From: Streptomyces sp. NBC_00878
Lineage (GTDB): Bacteria; Actinomycetota; Actinomycetes; Streptomycetales; Streptomycetaceae
Length of the DNA stretch: 64,000 bases
Assembly: GCF_026341515.1 (NCBI RefSeq)
Contig: NZ_JAPEOK010000001.1
Coordinates: 8,618,001-8,682,000, forward strand
Direction of reading: 5' to 3'
The position numbers were made by a program, and so were the translations under genes. The notes below the pieces were generated by a model. That model saw nothing but the letters and a program-made list of their open reading frames with translations. It was not told where the DNA came from and did not search any database. Within the stretch, counting starts at the first letter, position 1, and each line of letters begins with the position of its first letter. Of this stretch, positions 49,890 to 58,768 are shown one piece after another.

Positions 49890-50375
49890 CCCGGACGACC
49901 GGGCGTCCGAGGCGGTGGGCTCGCAGATCGGGCAGGGGTCCAGGTCCCCGCCCGCGAGGACCCGGGAGTCGACCGGCAGGGCCTCCGGCTTCCCTGCCAC
50001 GAGCGGGCAGTCCGCGCGGTGCCACAGCGTGCCGCCGGGCACCATCAGCAGGTCTCCGCTGACGGCCACGGGCGCGGCGGCCACCTGCCCGGACTCGTCG
50101 GCGTCGGCGGGGTCGGCCGCCACCAGGAGCCCGTACAGCTCTTCCACGCGGGCCGCCGCGAGGGCGTTCCTGCCGTGGGTGAGGAGCACCGCGGCCGCGA
50201 TGATCAGCGCGGCTCCCGGCACCGTGCAGGACGCGAGGTACGGCAGCTGGCGTTCCGCGAAGCGCTCGCCGGAGATCCCGTACCAGCCCAGGACGCACAG
50301 CACCGCTCCCGCGGCGAGCGCGGCCCACCCGGCCCACAGGACGGGGTGCACGGTCCGCAGTCGAGCTGTCCGCAT
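49878..50375 (-). CDS. membrane protein with C-terminal His/Cys metal-binding motif
   Basis: A 165-residue protein. Two transmembrane helices lie at about 10-32 and 45-70 (VLWAGWAALAAGAVLCVLGW; VPGAALIIAAAVLLTHG). The cytoplasmic C-terminus carries WHRADCPLVAGK and DPCPICEP, a likely zinc-binding site from one Cys of the first motif and the CPIC pair. ATG 50375 was chosen because gggag lies five bases upstream; ATG 50387 is in frame. It is the first gene of the leftward unit leading into the LivHMG fusion. The function is unknown. Confidence 0.72.
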   Translation of the reverse strand: MRTARLRTVHPVLWAGWAALAAGAVLCVLGWYGISGERFAERQLPYLASCTVPGAALIIAAAVLLTHGRNALAAARVEELYGLLVAADPADADESGQVAAAPVAVSGDLLMVPGGTLWHRADCPLVAGKPEALPVDSRVLAGGDLDPCPICEPTASDARSSGEDG

Positions 50376-50494
50376 GGAGGCTCCCATGTCATGTGTCTGA
50401 CAGTCTTCCAAGTCCGCCGATGGACTTGCACTATGCCCTCTGGAAGCTGACCCTGAAAGCTCCGGGCGCCCATGGCCCGGACCGACACCCGGTG

Positions 50495-51058
50495 GTGAGC
50501 CAGATGGTTCTCGGGAGTGACCTCAGGCGGGGGACAGGCCGGGGGCTGGCGGTGGCGGTACTCGTCCTCGCCTCGGCTCTGACGGCCTGCGGCGACGACA
50601 GCGGCGGTGACGACACGACTCCGCCCTCGCCCTCCGTGGAGCAGCCCACGACGGAGCAGCCCACGACGACCGAGCCGAGTCCGAGCGCGAGCGCTCCGGA
50701 CGATCCGGCGGCGGCCGAGAAGGAGATCAAGGAGAACTGGAAGAAGTTCTTCGACCCCGCCGTCCCCCTGAAGGACAAACAGGCCCTCCTGGAGAACGGC
50801 GACAACCTGGCGCAGGTCCTGGAGGGCTTCAGCGGCGACGAGCGCGGCGGGCAGGTGGAGGCGACCGTCGACCAGGTCGAGTTCACCGGGCCGACCGCGG
50901 CGAACGTGACGTACACGCTCACCCTGAAGGGCGCCACGGTCCTGCCGAACGCCGCGGGGACCGCCGTCGAGCAGGACGACACGTGGAAGGTGTCCGTCAA
51001 GACGCTGTGCGGTCTGGTCGGGCTGAGCGGTAATGCGTCGCCGGGTCCGGGTTGCTGA
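50495..51058 (+). CDS. lipoprotein with MTB12-like domain
   Basis: A 187-residue lipoprotein. The signal (RGLAVAVLVLASALTAC) has a lipobox cysteine near residue 32. A Thr/Pro/Ser linker with an EQPTT repeat is followed by a domain (ENWKKFFDPAVPLKDKQALL, ANVTYTLTLKGATVLPNAAG, TWKVSVKTLCGLVGLSG) resembling mycobacterial low-molecular-weight antigen MTB12. The role is unknown. The start could also be ATG 50504 or ATG 50420. It overlaps the substrate-binding protein gene by 26 bases, so the two are coupled. Confidence 0.75.
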   Translation: MSQMVLGSDLRRGTGRGLAVAVLVLASALTACGDDSGGDDTTPPSPSVEQPTTEQPTTTEPSPSASAPDDPAAAEKEIKENWKKFFDPAVPLKDKQALLENGDNLAQVLEGFSGDERGGQVEATVDQVEFTGPTAANVTYTLTLKGATVLPNAAGTAVEQDDTWKVSVKTLCGLVGLSGNASPGPGC

Positions 51059-52325
51059 GTGCGCTGTCGTGGGTCTGCTGCTCCTGGTGGGCACGGCCTG
51101 CGGCAGCCGTCTCCCGGAGAGCGACTTCGAGGACCGGCCGGGCCGTACGCCCACGCGGAGCAGTACCGCGGAGCCCCTGCGCGTAGGCATCATCACGAGC
51201 GCCACCAGTCCGGTCGGCGGAAACGCCTTCACCGGGCCGCGCGACGGCGCGAAGGCGTATTTCGACGCGCTGAACGCGCGCGGCGGCATCGACGGCCGCC
51301 GGGTCGAGGTCCGTACGTGTGACGACGGCGGCAGCGGTGTCGGCAACAACGAGTGCGTGCACAAACTCGTCGACGAGGACAAGGTCGTCGCCCTCGTCGC
51401 CACCACCGCCCTCGACTACGCGGGCGCCTCCCGTGTGTCACGCGCGCGCGTGCCCGACATCGGCGGCCAGCCCATCGGCGCGGCGTACGACACCTATCCG
51501 CACCTCTACGGGATCTACGGCAGCCTCGCCCCGCGGGACGGAAAGCCCGGCTGGGACGGCAAGCTGTACGGCGGCACCGAGATCTACCGCTATTTCAAAC
51601 GCGAGCAGGGCGCCCGTACGGCGGCCGTCGTCTCGTACAACCAGTCCGCGTCGGCCGCGTACGCCCGGCTCGTCGCCCGGGGCCTGAAGGCCGAGGGCTA
51701 CAAGGTGGTCACCGAGCAGGTCGACTTCGCGCTGCCCAACTTCCGTGCCGCTGCCGCCGACCTGAAGGAGCAGGGCGCCGACGTGGTCTTCGACGCCATC
51801 GACACGTACGGCAACGCCCAGCTGTGCAAGGCGATGGACGACGTCGGGGCCGATGTCCTCGCCAAGGTCACCAACCCGCAGAACTGGACGTCCACCGTCC
51901 GCGAGGACTACAAGGACGCGCCGCGCTGCCGCAACGCCCTGTGGGCGACGGGCGCGAGCCGCAACTTCGAGGACACGGACCACAAGGCCGTACGGGAGTT
52001 CCGGGACGGCACGAAGAACCTGAAGACCCATTCCCAGTGGCAGCTGGAGGGCTGGGCCGCCGCGATGTGGTTCACGGACGCGGCGCGGTCGTGCGCGCAA
52101 ACGGGCGTCACGCGCGCGTGCGTCGACCGCTTCATGGACACGGGGAAGCCGTACACCGCCGACGGCCTGCTGCTGCCCGTCCGGTACGAGCGCCTGCCCG
52201 AACCCCCGACGACCCGCAGGACCTGCCTCTCGGTGGCCCGCTGGGAGGACGCCCGCGGATGGGTCCGTCAGGGCGACATGAACGACACCTGCTTCGACGT
52301 GTCGCAGTTGTCCTACGAGCCCTGA
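51033..52325 (+). CDS. branched-chain-amino-acid-type substrate-binding lipoprotein
   Basis: A 430-residue protein. The lipoprotein signal (VAECAVVGLLLLVGTACG) ends at a Cys near 23. The mature part is a periplasmic-binding type I fold: PLRVGIITSATSPVGGNAFT, DALNARGGIDGRRVEV, NNECVHKLVDEDKVVALVAT, RYFKREQGARTAAVVSYNQS. It is the probable ligand receptor for the LivHMG-LivF transporter encoded divergently at 45.8-49.8 kb. The ligand is unknown. The ATG lies inside the end of the MTB12-like gene. Confidence 0.88.
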   Translation: MRRRVRVAECAVVGLLLLVGTACGSRLPESDFEDRPGRTPTRSSTAEPLRVGIITSATSPVGGNAFTGPRDGAKAYFDALNARGGIDGRRVEVRTCDDGGSGVGNNECVHKLVDEDKVVALVATTALDYAGASRVSRARVPDIGGQPIGAAYDTYPHLYGIYGSLAPRDGKPGWDGKLYGGTEIYRYFKREQGARTAAVVSYNQSASAAYARLVARGLKAEGYKVVTEQVDFALPNFRAAAADLKEQGADVVFDAIDTYGNAQLCKAMDDVGADVLAKVTNPQNWTSTVREDYKDAPRCRNALWATGASRNFEDTDHKAVREFRDGTKNLKTHSQWQLEGWAAAMWFTDAARSCAQTGVTRACVDRFMDTGKPYTADGLLLPVRYERLPEPPTTRRTCLSVARWEDARGWVRQGDMNDTCFDVSQLSYEP

Positions 52326-52468
52326 TGCGTACCGACGTGAAAAGGTTCCCTTGCTTGGTTACCGATGACACAACTCTTGGGGAACAGGATGGTAAGGAGA
52401 CCCAACCATCCCACCAACTCCCCGGTCTAACCCTGAGGTAGCTGGATTAGACGGAGATACGGGGACGC

Positions 52469-53737
52469 ATGCAGATCTCTTTCCTGATACACAACGCCTA
52501 CGGAATCGGGGGGACGATCCGGACGACGTACAACCTTGCGAACACGCTCGCAGAGCAGCACGACGTCGAGGTCGTCTCCGTGTTCCGGCACCGTGACGAG
52601 CCGGTCTTCGCACCGGATCCACGTGTGCGTGTACGTCACCTTGTCGACATCCGCCCGGACAGTCCGGGATACGAGGGCGACGATCCGTCCTACCGGGCGC
52701 CGGCCCAGGTCTTCCCGCGTGGGGAGGTCCGCTACGACCAGTACAGCGTTCTCACCGACCGCCGTATCGCGGACCACCTCTCGAAGGTCGACGCCGACAT
52801 CGTGATCGGTACGCGGCCGGGGCTCAACGTGCATCTGGCGCGCGAGACCAGACGCGGCCCGATCCGCGTCGGCCAGGAGCACCTCACGCTCGACGCCCAC
52901 GCAGAGTCCCTGCGCACCGAACTGCGCGGGGTCTACCCGCGGCTCGACGCGCTCACCACCACCACGGAGGCGGACGCCGGCGCGTACCGCACGAAGATGC
53001 GGCTGCCCGGCGTACGCGTCGAGGCCGTCCCCAACCCGGTGCCCGCGCCCGGCATCGAGCCCGCTGACGGCTCCGGCAAATGGGTCGTGGCGGCCGGGCG
53101 GCTCGCCCCGGTCAAGCGGTACGACCTGCTGATCAAGGCATTCGACCGGGTGCGCGAACAGCGGCCCGACTGGCGTCTGCGGATCTACGGCGGCGGCAAG
53201 CAGAAGGACAAGCTGCGCAGGCTCATCGACGAACGCGGCCTCTACAACCACGTCCTGCTGATGGGCCCGGCCCATCCCATCGAACCGGAGTGGGCCAAGG
53301 GGTCCATCGCCGCCGTCACCTCCAGCATGGAGTCCTTCGGCATGACGATCGTCGAGGCCATGCGCTGCGGCCTGCCCGTCGTCTCCACGGACTGCCCGCA
53401 CGGCCCGGGGGAGATCATCGACAACGGCGTGGACGGACGTCTCGTTCCCGTCGGCAACGTCAAGGCCATCGCCGGCGGACTGCTCGAACTCATCAACGAC
53501 AACGAGCTGCGGCAGCGGATGGCGTCCGCGGCCCTCAAGGACTCCGAGCGCTTCGACCCCGCCCGGATCGCCGAGCGCTACGAGTCGATCTTCTCCGGTC
53601 TCGTCTCACGCGGTGGCGCCTCGAAGCTGGGCCGGATGCGCGGCTCACTGCATCGCACGCGGGGAGCGCTGCTCGGTGGCGTGTACGCCGTTCGGGATGC
53701 CGGACTGACCGTACTCGGGAAGGAGCGTTCCGTATGA
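52469..53737 (+). CDS. GT4-family glycosyltransferase
   Basis: A 422-residue GT-B enzyme. It begins with a glycine-rich acceptor loop LIHNAYGIGGTIRTTYNLAN. The C-terminal donor domain has AAGRLAPVKRYDLLIKAFDR, RIYGGGKQKDKL and the EX7E motif in SMESFGMTIVEAMRCG. Residues 380-422 form a basic tail. It probably adds a sugar to a cell-surface polymer. ATG 52469 has a weak site (acggggacgc). Its ATGA overlap with the next gene implies that the two products act together. Confidence 0.87.
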   Translation: MQISFLIHNAYGIGGTIRTTYNLANTLAEQHDVEVVSVFRHRDEPVFAPDPRVRVRHLVDIRPDSPGYEGDDPSYRAPAQVFPRGEVRYDQYSVLTDRRIADHLSKVDADIVIGTRPGLNVHLARETRRGPIRVGQEHLTLDAHAESLRTELRGVYPRLDALTTTTEADAGAYRTKMRLPGVRVEAVPNPVPAPGIEPADGSGKWVVAAGRLAPVKRYDLLIKAFDRVREQRPDWRLRIYGGGKQKDKLRRLIDERGLYNHVLLMGPAHPIEPEWAKGSIAAVTSSMESFGMTIVEAMRCGLPVVSTDCPHGPGEIIDNGVDGRLVPVGNVKAIAGGLLELINDNELRQRMASAALKDSERFDPARIAERYESIFSGLVSRGGASKLGRMRGSLHRTRGALLGGVYAVRDAGLTVLGKERSV

Positions 53738-54600
53738 CGACGCTGGCTCCGCGGGCTTCGCACCGGCACTCCGACGAGGACGCGACCATGCCCCTGTGCG
53801 CCGACTGCGTCGCCGATTCCGCGGGCGGGCTCATCTTCTCCGTCACCGTCACTGTCACCGGCCTCGGTCCGGCCGCCGCGGCCGGCGACGCGTATTTCGT
53901 CCTCCGGCACCGCGACGACGGGCAGGAGGTCCGGCTGCCGCTGACCCCGGCCGCCGACGGCCGGCCGCGCGCCGCGCTGCCGAGCGGTGTCGAACTGCCC
54001 GAGGGCCGCTGGGACGCCTACGTCCAGGTCGCCGACGGCGAGCCGCGGCGCCTGTCGCCCGGCCTCAACGACCTGCGCTCGCTCGTCGACCGGGTGTCCG
54101 GCGACGCCCGCGGCCAGGTCGCCGTCCGTATCCCGTACGGCACGAAGCACGGCAACCTCTCCGTCCGCAGCTGGCTGCGCGTCCCGCATGCGGAGGCGGG
54201 TGAACTGCATATCGGAAAGGGCGAGTTGGGCGTACGGGGCCAGGTGTACGGCACCGAACTCACCCCCGACGCCTACGCCGAACTGCGCGGCCGCGACGAG
54301 CCGGAGACCGTACTGCGGACCGAAGTCGCCCCGGACCGGGCGCGGTTCCGGTTCACGGTGGCCTACTCCGAGCTGACGGCGGGGGTGTGGGACCTGTGGC
54401 TGCGCCCGGCCGGGGAGACCGGGCCGCGGGTACGGATCGCCCGGCTGCTCGACGACATCGCCGACAAGAAGCCGATCTTCAGCTACCCGACGGTCTCGGT
54501 GGAGACGGCGTACGGCCCGGTGGCGGCCGGGCCGTACTACACGAGCGACAACGACCTGTCGGTGACCGTCAGTCCGGCCACGGCGGCCTCAGCGCAGTGA
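53734..54600 (+). CDS. hypothetical beta-rich protein paired with a glycosyltransferase
   Basis: A 288-residue protein with repeated beta-strand patterns (LIFSVTVTVTGLGPAAAAGD, YFVLRHRDDGQEVRLPLTPA, LELPEGRWDAYVQVADGEPR-like segments), resembling immunoglobulin-like or carbohydrate-binding folds. It has no signal peptide and no membrane segment. The start overlaps the glycosyltransferase stop (ATGA). Proteins of this type lie beside glycosyltransferases in streptomycetes and are sometimes called transferases without evidence. The 3' end overlaps the broken epoxide hydrolase gene by 12 bases. Confidence 0.7.
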   Translation: MTTLAPRASHRHSDEDATMPLCADCVADSAGGLIFSVTVTVTGLGPAAAAGDAYFVLRHRDDGQEVRLPLTPAADGRPRAALPSGVELPEGRWDAYVQVADGEPRRLSPGLNDLRSLVDRVSGDARGQVAVRIPYGTKHGNLSVRSWLRVPHAEAGELHIGKGELGVRGQVYGTELTPDAYAELRGRDEPETVLRTEVAPDRARFRFTVAYSELTAGVWDLWLRPAGETGPRVRIARLLDDIADKKPIFSYPTVSVETAYGPVAAGPYYTSDNDLSVTVSPATAASAQ

Positions 54601-55732
54601 ACCGAAGAACTCCCTGATGTCACCGGTCAGCAGGTCCGGCACCTCCAGGGCCGCGAAGTGCCCGCCGCGGTCGAACTCCGTCCAGCGGACGACGGTGTTG
54701 GTCTCCTCGGCCCAGCGGCGGATCGCCACGTCCTCGCCGAAGTTCGCGACGGCGGTGGGCACTTCGGAGCGCGTGACGGGGAACCAGTCGCCGACGTGGC
54801 CGTTCTCGTAGTACATCCGTGCCGCCGAACCGGCCGTCGCGGTCAGCCAGTACAGCATCACGTTGGTGAGCAGCGTGTCCCGGTCGACCGCGTCCTCCGG
54901 CAGTTCGGCCGAGGAGTGCGTCCATTTTCGGAGCGGCGTGACGAAGCGGGCGGGCTGGCCGACGAGGTCGGCCAGCCCGCAAAGTCGGATCCCACGAGGA
55001 GGTCGACTGGAGGGCGTTTTGACGTCCTTCCCGGTGTGAGCGGGAATTTCCGGCCTGCCGTTCGTGGTGAGCGGCTTCCGGTGGGTTCCTGCTTCGTTGC
55101 TCCGAGCCAGGATCGCTCCCGGTCTTACCAGTGCTCCACAAGCGTTTTCCGTCTCCGTCCGTCCGGCGGCGACTGCCAGGCTGTGTCCTTCCTGACGCTT
55201 CGGAGCTTCCGGAATCTCACCCTTCGCCCCGCACGGCAACTACCGTACCACGCTGTGTAGTTGAATCGTTCCCCTGTGTGAAACTGGGCGAGCTGAAGCC
55301 GGGGACCGCTGGGATCACCAGATGGAAGGCGTCGGCCGGGTCGCCGCCGTGCGCGCGCGGGTCGCTCAGCGGGCCGATCAGGCCGAGGAACTCCACGATC
55401 GAGCCCGGCCAGCCGTGCGTCAGGATCAGCGGCACCGCGTCCGGCTCGGGGGAGCGGACGTGCAGGAAGTGCACCTGGGCGCCGTCGATCTCCGTCACGA
55501 ACTGCGGGATCTCGTTCAGGGCCGCCTCGTGCTTGCGCCAGTCGTAGGCGCCGCGCCAGTGGCCGGCCAGGTCACGGAGATACGGCAGCGACGCTCCGTA
55601 CTCCCAGCCCACGCCCGGCAGTTCGTCGGGCAAGCGGGTCAGGTCCAGGCGGGTACGCAGATCGTCGAGCTGAGCCTGCGGGATGTCGATCCGGAAGGGG
55701 CGGATCTCTTCGCTTGCGCTGTTGTCTGCCAT
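54589..55732 (-). pseudogene. epoxide hydrolase, disrupted
   Basis: The N-terminal part runs from ATG 55732 ([20 protein letters not shown] to [20 protein letters not shown] and [13 protein letters not shown] at about 55295). The C-terminal part (KWTHSSAELPEDAVDRDTLL to EFDRGGHFAALEVPDLL) lies in another frame at 54589 to about 54985. The middle of the enzyme, with the nucleophile Asp region, is gone and replaced by about 310 bases of unrelated sequence (54985-55295). It is an EPHX1/EHN-type alpha/beta hydrolase that cannot be functional as it stands. It is divergent from a WYL regulator. Confidence 0.85.
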
Positions 55733-55752
55733 GTCTCGTAAGGTACGCACCC

Positions 55753-55775
55753 TTGCGGACAAGTACTGTCCGCAA
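55753..55775. promoter_or_regulatory. perfect operator palindrome, WYL regulator/epoxide hydrolase
   Basis: TTGCGGACA-agtac-TGTCCGCAA, with perfect 9-bp arms, lies in the 63-bp gap between the two divergent genes, 20 bases from both starts. It is the probable binding site of the adjacent regulator. Confidence 0.75.
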
Positions 55776-55795
55776 TTCCTGGCAGACTCGGATCC

Positions 55796-56815
55796 ATGTT
55801 GGAGACCTCGGCACGACTCCTGCGTCTGCTCTCCCTGCTGCAGGCGCACCGCGAATGGTCGGGTGCGGCCCTGGCCGACCGCCTCGGCGTCACCCCGCGC
55901 ACGGTCCGCCGTGACGTGGACCGGCTGCGCGAACTCGGCTATCCGGTGAACGCCAGCCCCGGCACGGGCGGCGGCTACCAGCTTGGTGTGGGCGCCGAAC
56001 TGCCGCCGCTGTTGCTGGACGACGACGAGGCGGTCGCCGTGGCCGTCGGCCTGCGCACCGCCGCCGGACAGGGCATCGAGGGCATCGGCGAGACCTCCGT
56101 ACGTGCCCTCACCAAGCTGGAACAGGTGCTGCCGCACCGGCTGCGCCGCCGGGTCGGTGCCCTCAACGCCTTCACCGTGCCGATGCTGCGCGGCCCCCAG
56201 CCCTCCGCCGTCGACCCGGCCGTCCTGACCGACCTGGCCGCCGCCTGCCGGGACTCGGAGCGGCTGCGCTTCGAGTACCGCGACCACGGCGGCTCCACGT
56301 CCCGCCGCACGGTCGAGCCGCACCGCCTGGTGTGCACCGAGCGCCGCTGGTACCTGGTCGCCTGGGACGTCGACCGCGACGACTGGCGTACGTTCCGGGT
56401 GGACCGCGTCACGCCCCGGCCGCCGCACGGACCGCGTTTCACGCCCCGGCGGCCGCCCGCCGACGACCTGGCCGCCTATGTGTCCAAGGGGGTCTCCGTC
56501 CGCGCCTACGCCTCGCACGCCGTCATCCGGCTGCTCGCGCCGATCGAGGAGGCGGCCGAGCGGATCTCGCCCTCCGCCGGGACGCTGGAGGCGGAGGGGC
56601 CCGGCAGCTGCGTGCTGCGCACCGGGGCCGCGAGCCTCGATGTCATGGTGATTCACGTGATGCTGATGGGCATCGAGTTCGAGGTGCTGGAACCCGTGGA
56701 GCTCGTCGAGGCGATCAGGACGGCGCGGGACCGGCTGACCCGGACGCTGGAGCGGGCTTCGCCGGGGGCGCGGCGTACACCGGGGACTCGGAGCGGATCC
56801 GGGGCAAGGTCGTGA
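55796..56815 (+). CDS. HTH/WYL-domain transcriptional regulator (DeoR-like)
   Basis: A 339-residue regulator. The N-terminal winged helix ([40 protein letters not shown]) is followed by a WYL domain (about 135-315) with [20 protein letters not shown] and [23 protein letters not shown] domains sense small ligands or nucleic acids. It is divergent from the broken epoxide hydrolase gene, and a perfect palindrome in the gap is the likely operator. The C-terminal 25 residues are disordered. Confidence 0.9.
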   Translation: MLETSARLLRLLSLLQAHREWSGAALADRLGVTPRTVRRDVDRLRELGYPVNASPGTGGGYQLGVGAELPPLLLDDDEAVAVAVGLRTAAGQGIEGIGETSVRALTKLEQVLPHRLRRRVGALNAFTVPMLRGPQPSAVDPAVLTDLAAACRDSERLRFEYRDHGGSTSRRTVEPHRLVCTERRWYLVAWDVDRDDWRTFRVDRVTPRPPHGPRFTPRRPPADDLAAYVSKGVSVRAYASHAVIRLLAPIEEAAERISPSAGTLEAEGPGSCVLRTGAASLDVMVIHVMLMGIEFEVLEPVELVEAIRTARDRLTRTLERASPGARRTPGTRSGSGARS

Positions 56816-57138
56816 AGTTGTGCCGCGGGGGGTGTACGTGGGTTCTGTGCTGGAACCATGAATTTCCTATGGTGCGTCAGCTTCTGGAACACACCGCCGA
56901 ATCGGAAAAGAAAGGCGCGGGCGCGGTGTCGGCGGCGCGATTTTCCGCCATCTATTCGGACCGCGGTCACCGTAGTCCCGGGTACTCCCGAATTACGTTC
57001 GAAGGCGGGCGGAACGCCCACGGAACCGCTCGTACGAGTGTCGTTGTCCTGTGACAGAAGCGTGACCGGAGAGGGACCGTGACGGAAGGTGGCGGGCCCG
57101 GGCTTCCCCGTCCGCATTCCGCCGCCTAACGTGGCGGC
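56816..57138. other. intergenic region before the I78-type gene
   Basis: About 320 bases with no convincing gene. A small inverted repeat (accat ... atggt near 56857-56876) is visible. The promoter of the next gene should lie near its end. Confidence 0.4.
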
Positions 57139-57354
57139 ATGGCACCGATTCCCACTCCTCCCGCAGAGCCCTCGGACACCCCGGACGCGTACGTCGGACT
57201 GGAGGCGAGCGGCGCCGAACGACTGGCCCGTGAACGCGGTTGGTCCACGGTACGGTCGCTGCCGCCGGGCGCGATCATCACGATGGAGTACCGCGTGGGG
57301 CGGCTGAACTTCGAGGTCACCGGCGGTCGGGTGACGCGCTGCTGGAAGGGTTGA
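57139..57354 (+). CDS. I78-family peptidase inhibitor-like protein
   Basis: A 71-residue protein. The core YVGLEASGAERLARERGW, TVRSLPPGAIITMEYRVGRL and NFEVTGGRVTRCWKG matches the potato-inhibitor-like I78 family in spacing and length. No signal peptide is visible, so a cytoplasmic role is likely, and inhibitory activity is not shown. The gene stands alone, bounded by a double hairpin terminator. Confidence 0.8.
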   Translation: MAPIPTPPAEPSDTPDAYVGLEASGAERLARERGWSTVRSLPPGAIITMEYRVGRLNFEVTGGRVTRCWKG

Positions 57355-57383
57355 CCGTCCGCCACCCGTCCGCACCTGTCCAC

Positions 57384-57461
57384 CACGTTGTCCGCCACCT
57401 GTCCGGACAACGTGCAGCATGGCGAAGGCCCCGGCTCCAGAAGCCGGGACCTTCGCCATGC
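57384..57461. terminator. double hairpin, bidirectional terminator
   Basis: Hairpin 1 has arms CACGTTGTCCG / CGGACAACGTG (57384-57394, 57404-57414). Hairpin 2 has arms starting GCATGGCGAAGG and ending CCTTCGCCATGC (57417-57461) with a few internal mismatches. They separate the I78 gene from the convergent PAP2 gene. Confidence 0.8.
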
Positions 57462-57508
57462 GCGGGGCGTGGTGTGTGCGTACCGGCCCCGCCGTCCGTT
57501 GTTCCTGC

Positions 57509-58531
57509 TCAGCCGCCCGTCAGCGGGCGGGCCGAGGTGGTGCCACGTGTCACTCGGTCCGACTGCGGAGGCCTGCGGCTTCCGATGGGCGTCACCGGCG
57601 TGCGCTCCGAGCGGGCCAGATGCGGGCCGGGCGCCAGATAGCCCGGCGGGCGGGGCGGCAGGGAGGCGGCCACCGGCTCGCGTACGGCGGGCTCCGCTTC
57701 GGCCGGGCTGCCGAGCGGGGAGAGCGTCACGGGAGCGTCCACCGGGGCGGCCGGAACCGGCGCGGTGCCGCGCCGGCGGGCGCGCCAGGCGTCGCGCAGG
57801 TCGAAGATGGCGGTCTCGGCGCGCGCGATCAGCGGCTCGCACCAGGGCAGCGCGAGGAGGATCAGCAGACCCGCGGCCCAGCCGAGCACCACGTCGCTCA
57901 ACCAGTGCGTACCGAGGTAGACCGTGGTCAGGCCGACGCCGAGGGAGACCACGGCGGAGATGGCCGACAGCCAGCGGCGGGCCCACGGCGTCGAGGCCAG
58001 ATAGGCGAGGATGCCCCAGGTCACGACGGCGTTCGCGGTGTGGCCCGAAGGGAATATGTCGCCGCCCAGCCACATCTCGTTCGAGCCGACGTTGGTCGCG
58101 TAGTGCGGGCCGAGGCGGCCCATGCTGAGCTTGGCGGCGCCCACCGTGATGTTCAGCAGCAGCAGCGAGACGCCCAGCGTGAGCAGCGGGCGCAGGGTGT
58201 GCTGCCGCCAGGAACGCCAGCCCAGCCAGGCCGCGATCATCACGGCGGTGGGGCCGCGCTGGCCCAGGACCACGTAATAGTCGAGGAAGGCGTGGATCTC
58301 CGGCCACTGCTGGTAGGGCCGGAAGAACATGACCTGCCAGTCGAACCGGACCAGCCACGACGTGATCACGATGGCCCACACGATGGCGACGTAGAAGGCG
58401 AGCGTGGACGCGAAGAGGACCACTCGGTGCCGGCTCATCCTGGGCACGTCGATGTGGGCCGGTCGTTCCGGCTCACGGTCCAGCCGGGCGAAGACCCGGT
58501 CCAGACGAGTCAGCTTTCGTTCGGTACGCAC
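57509..58531 (-). CDS. PAP2-superfamily membrane phosphatase
   Basis: A 340-residue protein with six transmembrane helices. The phosphatase signature is KLSMGRLGP, FPSGHTANAV and YLGTHWLSDV (catalytic histidines in the second and third). Family members dephosphorylate phosphatidic acid, undecaprenyl diphosphate or related lipids. The last 80 residues are a disordered Pro/Ala/Arg tail. The start is GTG 58531 on the minus strand. A role in wall or lipid-carrier recycling is possible but not shown. Confidence 0.87.
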   Translation of the reverse strand: MRTERKLTRLDRVFARLDREPERPAHIDVPRMSRHRVVLFASTLAFYVAIVWAIVITSWLVRFDWQVMFFRPYQQWPEIHAFLDYYVVLGQRGPTAVMIAAWLGWRSWRQHTLRPLLTLGVSLLLLNITVGAAKLSMGRLGPHYATNVGSNEMWLGGDIFPSGHTANAVVTWGILAYLASTPWARRWLSAISAVVSLGVGLTTVYLGTHWLSDVVLGWAAGLLILLALPWCEPLIARAETAIFDLRDAWRARRRGTAPVPAAPVDAPVTLSPLGSPAEAEPAVREPVAASLPPRPPGYLAPGPHLARSERTPVTPIGSRRPPQSDRVTRGTTSARPLTGG

Positions 58532-58768
58532 TCAATCGACGTTACAGCGAGTGAGGTGTGTTCCACGTCGAAGCACCCTCTTTGTGATGACGATGTGATG
58601 TGGCATTGCTCTCAGGAGGGGGTTTATTTCCTTGGATTATGGAATGCCTCGTGCGCTCTTCCTTCCATTCGATTGATCATTCCAATGTGAAGTTTTATGG
58701 TGCTTTTGAATTCGTTCACCGAATGCTTGCGTGGGCGTCTCCGGCTGCTCACCCGCGACATCGGGTGT

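Noticed and set aside
54985..55295. A definite group II intron in the epoxide hydrolase gene
   Set aside because: I could not find a convincing domain V hairpin or a reverse transcriptase, and coding sequence is missing on both sides, so splicing would not restore the enzyme.
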